Below, in pieces: positions 24,519 through 32,120 of a stretch of DNA of 38,893 nucleotides. Made by a program: the position numbers and the translations under genes. Positions within the stretch are counted from its first letter, which is position 1; every line of letters starts with the position of its first letter. The notes beneath the pieces were generated by a model. It ran no database searches. It was not told where the DNA came from and worked only from the letters and a program-made list of their open reading frames with translations. This DNA comes from Bacteroidota bacterium (GTDB lineage: Bacteria > Bacteroidota > Bacteroidia > Bacteroidales > FEN-979): contig JAPLDI010000046.1 of NCBI GenBank assembly GCA_026391795.1, positions 1 to 38,893 on the forward strand. Direction: 5' to 3'.

Positions 24519-25508
24519 CTATGAAAGATTGTTTGCCGATTGATTTATCTTTTCAATCACCTTGTGCGCAACTTCAAGCGCACTGTACCCGTCGTTGATT
24601 GTAACCGAAGGCACCGTGTTCGTCGAAATGGCATAATAGAAGCTCTCCAGCTCTGCACGGATGGCATTGAGTGGTTTTATCTCAGGCTTGGTAAAGGAGA
24701 TCTGCTTGCTGCCCTTTCCCGGCCCGAGATCGATCATAAAGGCAAGTGGTGAAGATCCTGATTTATCCGGATCCTTGATGCGGACTACCTCAACCTCTTT
24801 GGCGAGGAAGTCGACCGAAATATAGGCGTCCCGCTGAAAAAATCTCGACTTTCTCATATTCTTGATGGAAATGCGGCTGGCTGTGAGGTTGGCAACACAG
24901 CCATTGTCAAATTCGATCCGGGCATTGGCAATATCAGGAGAATCGCTGACAACAGCAACCCCGCTGGCACTGATCTTCCGTATGTTGCTGTTAACCACAC
25001 TGAGAATGATATCAATGTCATGGATCATCAGGTCAAGGATGACAGGGACGTCGGTTCCCCTGGGGTTGAATTGTGCAAGCCGGTGTGTTTCGATAAACAT
25101 GGGTTTATTAAAAAAGGGTTCGGCAGCAAGAAAAGCAGGATTGAATCTTTCCACATGCCCTACCTGAACTTTTACATTGGCTTCGCCGGCAATCTTGATC
25201 AGTTCCTTTGCCTCTTCAAGAGTTGTAACGATCGGCTTTTCAATAAAAACATGCCTGAATTTACGCAATGCCGCTGAAGCACATTCAAAGTGAGAGATTG
25301 TAGGCGTCACAATGTCGACAACATCCACCGCATCAATCAGTTCATCAACAGAAAGAAAACGCTTGATACCAAACTCCGATTCAACTTTTGAAGCATTTCC
25401 GTCATCCGGATCATTGAACCCGACCAGATCATAATCCTCAATTTCCTTGATACACTTGATGTGAATCTTTCCCAGGTGACCCGCACCTAAAACTCCAATT
25501 TTCAGCAT
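24519..25508 (-). CDS. Gfo/Idh/MocA-family oxidoreductase, possibly acting on a nucleotide sugar
   Basis: A 329-residue NAD(P)-dependent oxidoreductase. The Rossmann motif GVLGAGHLGKIH is at residues 5-16 and the catalytic-site signature FIEKPI is near residue 90. The segments VGHVERFNPAF and DLMIHDIDI are characteristic of the subgroup that includes UDP-GlcNAc 3-dehydrogenases (GnnA/WlbA type), so a 3-oxo-sugar reaction is plausible but unproven. No partner aminotransferase is adjacent. The gene precedes the lipoprotein and the polyprenyl sugar transferase on the same strand, consistent with a glycan role. Its upstream region carries an AAAGTTAT-type tandem repeat beginning 8 bases before the start codon. 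Confidence 0.87.
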   Translation of the reverse strand: MLKIGVLGAGHLGKIHIKCIKEIEDYDLVGFNDPDDGNASKVESEFGIKRFLSVDELIDAVDVVDIVTPTISHFECASAALRKFRHVFIEKPIVTTLEEAKELIKIAGEANVKVQVGHVERFNPAFLAAEPFFNKPMFIETHRLAQFNPRGTDVPVILDLMIHDIDIILSVVNSNIRKISASGVAVVSDSPDIANARIEFDNGCVANLTASRISIKNMRKSRFFQRDAYISVDFLAKEVEVVRIKDPDKSGSSPLAFMIDLGPGKGSKQISFTKPEIKPLNAIRAELESFYYAISTNTVPSVTINDGYSALEVAHKVIEKINQSANNLS

Positions 25509-25516
25509 GTAAATAG

Positions 25517-25549
25517 GTTATAAAGTTTTAAAGTTATAAAGTTTGTAAA
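25517..25549 (+). repeat. Degenerate octamer repeat GTTATAAA
   Basis: Four units (GTTATAAA, GTTTTAAA, GTTATAAA, GTTTGTAAA) in tandem, ending 8 bases from the Gfo/Idh start codon. On the minus strand the units read TTTATAAC/TTTAAAAC, and the junctions resemble weak TAnnTTTG boxes (TAACTTTA). Confidence 0.7.
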
Positions 25550-25650
25550 GTTAATGAGACTATTATTTTGCGAACGCAGTGAAGCAAAATGATTAGTCGA
25601 ATTAATCCCGACGCAGGAGGGATCTCAGCAACGTCTTAAAATTCAAAAAG

Positions 25651-25690
25651 TCCTTTGTGACTCTGTGACTTTGTGCCTTTGTGCCTTTCC
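25651..25690 (+). repeat. Degenerate CTTTGTGNC tandem repeat
   Basis: Five octamer-like units (CTTTGTGA, CTCTGTGA, CTTTGTGC, CTTTGTGC, CTTTCC) in register. Related to the element at 8007-8035 with C/T differences. Confidence 0.7.
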
Positions 25691-25771
25691 CCCTCTTTTT
25701 TACAAAAGTAACTTTTTTGGCGCGATTGAAATGATTATTTTCGTGAAAAATTTGATTGGACAGGTTTGATT

Positions 25772-26422
25772 ATGATCGACTCGTATAAACACCAGGGATT
25801 AAGGAAACAACTTGTGGAGACCATCCATGAAAAAGGGATCACTGACGGCAATGTACTGGCGGCAATAGGCAAAGTGCCCCGGCACTTTTTCTTTGATTCG
25901 TCATTCCTGAAATATGCCTATGAAGATAAAGCTTTCCCCATTGGTGCCGGCCAGACCATATCCCAGCCCTATACCGTTGCATTTCAATCAGAGCTGCTCC
26001 ATCTTTCCAAAGGGCAGAAAGTTCTGGAAGTCGGAACGGGATCGGGATACCAGGCATGCATCCTTGCCGAGATCGGAGTTAAAGTCTTCAGCATTGAAAG
26101 ACAAAAATCTCTTTACGACAAAGCTGTTCAATTCCTTCCCACACTGGGATACCGGGTAAAACTTTTTTATGGTGATGGCTATAAAGGACTACCGGCCTAT
26201 GCCCCCTTTGACAAAATCATCGTAACTGCCGGGGCACCCTATATCCCCGATGCGCTCATTGACCAGTTGAAGCCAGGGGGTATCCTGGTCATCCCGGTCG
26301 GCAGCGATGATGTGCAGGAAATGACTACCATTACAAGGATTTCAGAAAAGGAATTCAGGAAGCGGGAACATGGGAAGTTCAGGTTTGTGCCACTGCTCGA
26401 AGACAAAGCCAGAGAAAAATAA
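25772..26422 (+). CDS. pcm: Protein-L-isoaspartate O-methyltransferase
   Basis: A 216-residue PCMT that methylates isoaspartyl residues in damaged proteins as the first step of their repair. Family motifs are present: HFFFDSSFLKYAYED and the substrate-loop segment GAGQTISQPYTVAF near the N terminus, motif I VLEVGTGSGYQACIL, then FDKIIVTAGAPYIPDALIDQL and GGILVIPVG. The open frame extends to a TTG at 25766, but the ATG at 25772 (MIDSYKHQGLRKQL) is the better start. Length is typical. The gene is isolated; the usual partner surE is not in the window. The TAA stop is the beginning of a tandem heptamer repeat. Confidence 0.94.
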   Translation: MIDSYKHQGLRKQLVETIHEKGITDGNVLAAIGKVPRHFFFDSSFLKYAYEDKAFPIGAGQTISQPYTVAFQSELLHLSKGQKVLEVGTGSGYQACILAEIGVKVFSIERQKSLYDKAVQFLPTLGYRVKLFYGDGYKGLPAYAPFDKIIVTAGAPYIPDALIDQLKPGGILVIPVGSDDVQEMTTITRISEKEFRKREHGKFRFVPLLEDKAREK

Positions 26423-26443
26423 TTACGAATTACGAATTATGAA
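26421..26443 (+). repeat. Tandem heptamer (AATTACG) on the pcm stop
   Basis: Two copies of AATTACG, then AATTATG and a partial unit. The first two bases are the last two of the pcm TAA stop codon. Confidence 0.8.
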
Positions 26444-26602
26444 ATCCGAATGAAGGCGGTCTTGGTCTTTCATTTCGTTTATTCACGCCAGGACCAATAA
26501 GGAGTTCGGATCAATGTCCCTTTTTTATTTCCTAAAATCAAATCACTACTTATAGGTATTATACTCAAAGTCAAGAAAATCACATTCTGCATCCCAGACT
26601 TT

Positions 26603-26665
26603 CCATCCTCCATCCTCTATCTTCCATCTTCCAATACCCAATACCCAATACCCAATACCCAATTA
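26603..26665 (+). repeat. Nine in-register heptamers of two sequence types
   Basis: CCATCCT x2, CTATCTT, CCATCTT, then CCAATAC x4 and CCAATTA follow one another with an exact period of 7, the two unit types meeting without loss of phase. Confidence 0.9.
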
Positions 26666-26687
26666 TCAAAGCATAAAAAAAATACTA

Positions 26688-26720
26688 TTTGGAAATATGA
26701 TAATTTTATCCTTAGCTTTG
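26688..26720 (+). promoter_or_regulatory. Bacteroidota-type promoter of the MORN lipoprotein gene
   Basis: TTTG (26688-26691) and TAGCTTTG (26713-26720) are 21 bases apart, a full consensus match. It lies 23 bases before the start codon, just after the heptamer array. Confidence 0.65.
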
Positions 26721-26743
26721 ATATTCCAAAAAACGAAAGAACC

Positions 26744-27394
26744 ATGAAAAAGATTCTATTTATTTCAGTGATCGTGACTATTCTGGCTGCCTGTTCCTCC
26801 GAAAGAGTCAATTTTAGCCAGCTGCAGGACCGGAGTGGTATGTTTTACCTTGTAAACAGTGACAAACCCTTCTCGGGCGATGTAGTCTCCTATTCTGGCG
26901 GAAGGATTGAATTTGAAGGAAAAATCGACAAGGGACTGCGTGAAGCTACCTGGACTTACTATTATCCCAATGGTCAGAAAAAGATGGAAGGAAATTATAA
27001 GGAAGGCGTTAAAGACGGCACCTGGACCTACTGGAAAGATAACGGGACACAGGAAGGCATTGAATTGTATAAATATGGCAAACTGCTCAGCAATGAAGGA
27101 ACAGTGCCCCAGGAACCAAAACCTGATACCGTTAAAGTGATCGTCCAGGCACCAGCGGCACCGGCTCCTGCAGAACCCAAGAAAGTTGTGGCAAAACCAC
27201 AAGCGGTTGTCTGGGAACGCCTGCACGGCGGTCCGGTGAAATTCCTCGATGGTGTTCCCTACTCGGGACCTGTTGTAAAATACCAGAAAAGTGGCATAAA
27301 AGAGCTTGACGGGTATTTTACGCGCGGCAAGAAAAGCGGAAAATGGATCTATTACGACAGAAGAGGCGATATCAAAGACGTCAAGTATTATTAA
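26744..27394 (+). CDS. MORN-repeat (YwqK-like) lipoprotein
   Basis: A 216-residue lipoprotein. The signal peptide (KKILFISVIVTILAAC) ends in a good lipobox with Cys17. Residues of about 50-112 contain MORN_2-type repeats: FEGKIDKGLREATWTYYYPN, then QKKMEGNYKEGVKDGTWTYW and a partial third. A proline-, alanine- and lysine-rich linker follows (about 122-160, PAAPAPAEPKK). Another MORN-like repeat, LDGYFTRGKKSGKWIYYDRRG, ends the protein. Such repeats form exposed beta hairpins; function is unknown, probably at the envelope. The last 14 bases overlap the 3' end of the convergent CcmF-like gene. Confidence 0.85.
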   Translation: MKKILFISVIVTILAACSSERVNFSQLQDRSGMFYLVNSDKPFSGDVVSYSGGRIEFEGKIDKGLREATWTYYYPNGQKKMEGNYKEGVKDGTWTYWKDNGTQEGIELYKYGKLLSNEGTVPQEPKPDTVKVIVQAPAAPAPAEPKKVVAKPQAVVWERLHGGPVKFLDGVPYSGPVVKYQKSGIKELDGYFTRGKKSGKWIYYDRRGDIKDVKYY

Positions 27395-29459
27395 GCAGAC
27401 GTTTCCTCATGCGACGAAGGAATGCATAAGAGAATCCGATTGTCATGAGGATTGCCCCGGCCCATAAAACATTGATGTATGGGTTCAGGATTGCCTTGAT
27501 GACAATGTAATCATTTTCTTCATTAATTCCTGAAGAAGAGATGTATGTATAATAATCCTTCCAGAGGAAATGACGGGTGTCAGGGTTATACACATCCCCC
27601 ATTCGAGGATTACGGTTAATGGAAGGATTCAATGTAAAAACTTTTACATATTTTTCCTTTTTATCTTTTTCAATCTTCTTAAGGAAATCAACAGCATACG
27701 TGGTTGTATTCCCGGATGTAGACCTGTTGTTGTAAACCACGTAAAAACCGCTCATCCCCAGCGTATCCCCTTTGATAAGAAGAAGGTTCTCGGAATTGGA
27801 TTTCACATTTCCAAGATCATATTTTGAGGTGTTGGAAGAAATGGTTTTCGAATTCGAGAAGGTCATGATGGTACCCAGTACGAATAAAAGAAAGCCTGTA
27901 TGCGTGATGATAGCCGCAAGGTTTCGGGGCCTGGCTGATTGAAACATCAGGTTATATAAAGAGGAAAAGATCGAGAACAAGACAAAGAACATGGCAAGCG
28001 TAAGACTCATTTTGCTGACGATCCCGCTCACGATGAATGGAATAAGGATAAGGATACTGAGCACCAGGGGACCCGCCATCTTCTTCAGGAATACCCGTCC
28101 TGAATTCTCATTGTAGTGAAGAAATTGAGTAAATGCAATAAACCCGGCAATCAACAATACAAAAGGTGTTTGCCACTGGTTGTAGAAGCCCACGCGGTCG
28201 GCAGGTGGGGCAATATTTGTCTTGAACAAGGTATTAAAAACCGGGAGTGAGGTAGTAAAAATCACCTGAAAGGCAGCCAGAACCACGATCAGCGACCCCA
28301 AAAACATCCAGAATTCCCGGGATAAAAGGATTTCGTTTTTTTTCTCTGCGAATTTCCTGGCGTGAAAAACAATAAATCCAATGGCCATCGCAAGGAAGAC
28401 AAGAAGGAACACCAGCAGCTGGGCGGTCATCCCGTTATCGCCGAAGGAATGGGCAGACGAATCTGCCAGCACCCCGCTGCGTGTCAGGAAACTTGCATAA
28501 AGAACAAGGACGTAGGAGATTGTGATTAAAGTAAATGCTGCCAGCAAAGCGTGCCGCTGCTTCCGCGCAATCATAAGAAAATGAAGTCCGGCCACAAGCG
28601 TCATCCAGGGAACCAGGGATGAGTTCTCAACAGGGTCCCATGACCAGAATCCGCCAAAAGTAAGGGATACATAAGCCCAGGCACCACCCAGGAGAATGCC
28701 TGCACCCAGGAGGGTCAGGGAAAGAAGTGTCCATGGAATGGCCGGTTTGATCCATGCGGTATATTCCTTCCGTACCAGCCCTGCGATGGCATAAGCAAAT
28801 GGCACAAGTGCAAGTGCATACCCGAGGAACAAAATCGGGGGGTGAATGGTCATCCAGATATTCTCCAGCAGTGGATTCAATCCATTCCCGTCGGTTATCA
28901 TTTTAAGGTAGTCAGGCTGCTGAAATATTGTTTCCTTAGCCGCGCTGTATGACTCCCGCAACAGGGAAAAAGGGCTGCCCCCAATCTTGAACGACAGGAA
29001 AGTGACACCGAGCATCATCGAGGTGACAAACACCTGGGATAACGAAACCACCGAAAGAACATGGTCTTCCCAATCACGGGAGATAAAGATCAGCACCAAC
29101 CCGATCAGGGCCTGAAAAACAGCCCAGACGAGGAAACTGCCCTCCTGCCCTGCCCAGAAACAGGATATGATGTACTTTACCGGCAACAGGGATGAGGAAT
29201 ACTGCCACACATAAGCGTATTCAAAATAATGGCGGAAGATTGCGTAATAGAGGATAACGGCAACCAAGATCAAAGAAAAAACGTGAACGATAAAAAAACC
29301 GCGTGCAAAAAACCGTATCTGTTTTAAAGGTTCATGTTTTCTGCGCAGATTCATGATATACAGCACGGTAGCAACAATGGCTGCGGCGAAACTAACCCAA
29401 ACAAACGCTTTCCCGATCATCCCGGGCATGAGGTGTTCTCCGATATATTGGATGTTCAT
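27381..29459 (-). CDS. CcmF-like cytochrome c-type heme lyase
   Basis: A 692-residue polytopic membrane protein of the CcmF/CcsA heme-handling family, needed to attach heme to apocytochrome c. CcmF-type hallmarks are CFWAGQEGSFLVW at about residue 100, MTIHPPILFLGYAL near 200, and the tryptophan-rich WWD motif GGFWSWDPVENSSLVPWM near 265. About 14 hydrophobic segments are visible, and a soluble domain lies at about 560-660 before a final helix. The frame is open to an ATG at 29492, but a perfect TAnnTTTG box (29482-29489, minus strand) lies inside that extension, so the ATG at 29459 (MNIQYIGEHL) is the likely start. No other ccm gene is adjacent. Confidence 0.88.
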   Translation of the reverse strand: MNIQYIGEHLMPGMIGKAFVWVSFAAAIVATVLYIMNLRRKHEPLKQIRFFARGFFIVHVFSLILVAVILYYAIFRHYFEYAYVWQYSSSLLPVKYIISCFWAGQEGSFLVWAVFQALIGLVLIFISRDWEDHVLSVVSLSQVFVTSMMLGVTFLSFKIGGSPFSLLRESYSAAKETIFQQPDYLKMITDGNGLNPLLENIWMTIHPPILFLGYALALVPFAYAIAGLVRKEYTAWIKPAIPWTLLSLTLLGAGILLGGAWAYVSLTFGGFWSWDPVENSSLVPWMTLVAGLHFLMIARKQRHALLAAFTLITISYVLVLYASFLTRSGVLADSSAHSFGDNGMTAQLLVFLLVFLAMAIGFIVFHARKFAEKKNEILLSREFWMFLGSLIVVLAAFQVIFTTSLPVFNTLFKTNIAPPADRVGFYNQWQTPFVLLIAGFIAFTQFLHYNENSGRVFLKKMAGPLVLSILILIPFIVSGIVSKMSLTLAMFFVLFSIFSSLYNLMFQSARPRNLAAIITHTGFLLFVLGTIMTFSNSKTISSNTSKYDLGNVKSNSENLLLIKGDTLGMSGFYVVYNNRSTSGNTTTYAVDFLKKIEKDKKEKYVKVFTLNPSINRNPRMGDVYNPDTRHFLWKDYYTYISSSGINEENDYIVIKAILNPYINVLWAGAILMTIGFSYAFLRRMRKRLLNNT

Positions 29460-29481
29460 ATGTCGATTTCTGAATTTGGTG

Positions 29482-29489
29482 CAAAGGTA
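29482..29489 (-). promoter_or_regulatory. -7 promoter element of the CcmF-like gene
   Basis: TACCTTTG on the minus strand matches TAnnTTTG exactly; a TTTC lies 21 bases upstream where TTTG is expected. It lies 22 bases before the ATG at 29459 and decides that start over the ATG at 29492. Confidence 0.6.
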
Positions 29490-29521
29490 CATTTTTCATC
29501 TTACCGGACGGAAATTCTGAC

Positions 29522-29529
29522 TACTTTCG
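29522..29529 (+). promoter_or_regulatory. Possible -7 element of the phosphorylase gene
   Basis: TACTTTCG differs from TAnnTTTG in one base and lies 17 bases before the ATG at 29547. It is divergent from the CcmF-like promoter 32 bases away. Confidence 0.4.
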
Positions 29530-29546
29530 CCTCAAAAATAGTGGCT

Positions 29547-30293
29547 ATGGCAAGAATCGGATTGATCGGCGGCTCCGGACTCGAGAAACTTAACCTGTTC
29601 AGAAACCCGGAAGAGATCAGGATAGCAACTCCTTATGGAGATACCAGCTCAACCTTTCTGAAAGGTGAAACAGGAAATAATACCGTTTTCATTCTCTCCC
29701 GTCATGGCAGGGGCCATACCATCACACCCACGCATGTCAATAACCGTGCGAACATCCATGCGATGAAAGAACTTGCCTGCGATCATGTTATTGCCACCAG
29801 TGCATGTGGGAGCCTGAGGGAGGAAATCGGACGAGGCCATATTGTGATCCCGGATCAGTTTATTGATTTCACGCGGTTCCGGAAGAACACATTCTATGAT
29901 AGTTTCGAACCGGGCAGTCCCATTCATACAGGCATGGCCGATCCCTTTTCAAAATCATTACGGGAGATCCTGATTGCAGCAGCCATCGACCTGGGCCTGC
30001 CATTTCATCCTGCCGGAACGATCGTCACGATTGAAGGGCCCCGGTTCTCGACACGGGCAGAATCAATCATGTTCAGGAACCTGGGGGCCGACATCATCAA
30101 CATGAGCATTGCACCGGAAGCAGCACTGGCGAATGAGGCCGGCCTCTCCTATGCGGCCATTGCACTTTCAACTGATTATGATTCATGGAAACACGATGAG
30201 GAACCTGTGACCTGGGAGGATGTCTTCCGGGTTTTCCAGGAGAACGTCAGACACGTGACAACAATCCTTGAACGAGTTACACAAGTGATTTAG
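29547..30293 (+). CDS. MTAP/PNP-family nucleoside phosphorylase (S-methyl-5'-thioadenosine phosphorylase type)
   Basis: A 248-residue phosphorylase of the MTAP branch of the purine nucleoside phosphorylase family. It starts MARIGLIGGSGLE and carries the phosphate-binding SRHGRGHTITPTHVNNRANI, the central ATSACGSLREEIGRGHIVIPDQFIDFT, and the substrate segment GPRFSTRAES...NMS. It would cleave methylthioadenosine or a purine nucleoside with phosphate, in methionine and purine salvage. The frame is open upstream to 29334, but that part is the antisense of the CcmF-like gene, so the ATG at 29547, just after a promoter-like box, is the start. No other methionine-salvage gene is nearby. Its TAG stop begins a repeat shared with 21283. 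Confidence 0.9.
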   Translation: MARIGLIGGSGLEKLNLFRNPEEIRIATPYGDTSSTFLKGETGNNTVFILSRHGRGHTITPTHVNNRANIHAMKELACDHVIATSACGSLREEIGRGHIVIPDQFIDFTRFRKNTFYDSFEPGSPIHTGMADPFSKSLREILIAAAIDLGLPFHPAGTIVTIEGPRFSTRAESIMFRNLGADIINMSIAPEAALANEAGLSYAAIALSTDYDSWKHDEEPVTWEDVFRVFQENVRHVTTILERVTQVI

Positions 30294-30320
30294 CTGACGA
30301 CCTGGTGAGTTGATGAGTTC
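30291..30320 (+). repeat. Repeat element starting on the phosphorylase stop codon
   Basis: TAGCTGACGACCTGGTGAGT and the next seven bases match the element after the S9 peptidase (21283-21309) at 25 of 27 positions; both begin exactly on a TAG stop. Confidence 0.75.
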
Positions 30321-30341
30321 AGGTTACGTATGGAAAGTATA

Positions 30342-30363
30342 CTTTCGCTTTTCGCTACTTCGC
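30342..30363 (-). repeat. Left arm of an inverted repeat flanking the HhH gene
   Basis: On the minus strand it reads GCGAAGTAGCGAAAAGCGAA plus two bases and contains the TAG stop codon of the HhH gene. It matches the right arm (start of 30675-30706, opposite orientation) at 20 of 23 aligned positions. Confidence 0.65.
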
Positions 30364-30663
30364 CAGGTAATATGTGTCTTTGTAACCCTTTGACATCTTC
30401 ACATCCTTCCAGTTCCACCACTTCAGTTTTTCGGGATCCTGTTCTCTGCGCCCCGTTTCCGCATAATATACTGCACAACGGAATACGTATAACAGGCATC
30501 GGTCCTGGACCATCCCGGCATGCCGGTTCGAAAGAATGTACAATTCCTCAGAGTCCCTGCCTTTCAGATCAGAGACTTCCCTTATGCCGATGTTCCAGAG
30601 ATCTTTTGCGATGGATTTGCCGACACCCGGAATGATCTGCAGCTGCTTTAACTGATCGTCCAT
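30355..30663 (-). CDS. Small helix-hairpin-helix protein (Cdd1/"pathogenicity locus" type)
   Basis: A 102-residue protein beginning MDDQLKQLQIIPGVGKSIAK. The early PGVGKSIAKDLWNIGIREV is a helix-hairpin-helix motif of the sort that binds DNA backbone non-specifically. The C-terminal part (RCLLYVFRCAVYYAETGRR then PEKLKWWNWKD) matches the small Cdd1 family, annotated as pathogenicity-locus proteins, whose role is not known. The frame extends upstream through repeat sequence, so I begin at the ATG at 30663. It lies downstream of eno on the same strand but is separated from it by two tandem-repeat families, and it is flanked by inverted copies of a GCGAAATA-type repeat. Confidence 0.8.
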   Translation of the reverse strand: MDDQLKQLQIIPGVGKSIAKDLWNIGIREVSDLKGRDSEELYILSNRHAGMVQDRCLLYVFRCAVYYAETGRREQDPEKLKWWNWKDVKMSKGYKDTYYLAK

Positions 30664-30674
30664 CCTTATTAAAT

Positions 30675-30706
30675 GCGAAATAGCGAGAAAGCGAAATAGC
30701 GAAATA
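30675..30706 (+). repeat. Tandem octamer (GCGAAATA) x4
   Basis: Units GCGAAATA, GCGAGAAA, GCGAAATA, GCGAAATA in exact register of 8, beginning 12 bases from the HhH start codon. Its start also forms the right arm of the inverted repeat around that gene. Confidence 0.85.
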
Positions 30707-30730
30707 ATTGTCAATTGTCAATTGTCAATT
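30707..30730 (+). repeat. Tandem heptamer (ATTGTCA) x3
   Basis: Three perfect ATTGTCA copies plus ATT, directly abutting the octamer array and ending 10 bases from the eno stop codon. Confidence 0.9.
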
Positions 30731-30740
30731 ACCTTTCATC

Positions 30741-32039
<1,299 letters not shown>

Positions 32040-32120
32040 TTATTATTGAATAAAAATAAAAAAGGACAAACTAACTTGCATTAATTTATCCTTGTTCTTT
32101 CACCTGTCTTTTACGTAAGG

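Larger units (their letters stand above)
25509..25771. other. Repeat-rich divergent intergenic region
   Basis: This gap between Gfo/Idh and pcm is made largely of dispersed-repeat sequence: AAAGTTAT octamers (25517-25549), TTTTGC/GCAAAA arms around 25566-25589, a GACGCAGGAGGGATCTCAGC sequence near 25610 of a kind I recall as dispersed in environmental genomes, and a CTTTGTG-type tandem (25651-25690). No clear promoter box is evident. Confidence 0.6.
26423..26743. other. 321-base intergenic region with repeats and a long hairpin
   Basis: Contains the heptamer repeat at the pcm stop, a possible hairpin (ATCCGAA 26444-26450 with TTCGGAT 26505-26511, inner TTGGTC 26462-26467 with GACCAA 26492-26497), nine in-register heptamers (26603-26665) and the promoter of the next gene (26688-26720). 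I see no gene; the minus-strand frame at 26617-26811 is made of repeat sequence. Confidence 0.65.

Noticed and set aside
22091-25508. Complete polysaccharide biosynthesis locus
   Set aside because: Only the initiating transferase, one Gfo/Idh enzyme and a lipoprotein are present; no glycosyltransferases, flippase, polymerase or export protein in the window.
26421-26665. CRISPR-like repeat array
   Set aside because: The repeats are 7 bases long and directly adjacent, without unique spacers, and no cas gene is present.
26617-26811. 64-codon minus-strand frame
   Set aside because: Its C-terminal part (repeated VLGIGYW-like units) is just the translation of the CCAATAC heptamer array, and the rest overlaps the promoter and start of the MORN lipoprotein gene.
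29334-29546. N-terminal extension of the phosphorylase frame
   Set aside because: These codons are antisense to the CcmF-like gene and precede the phosphorylase's own promoter-like box; the conserved protein begins at 29547.
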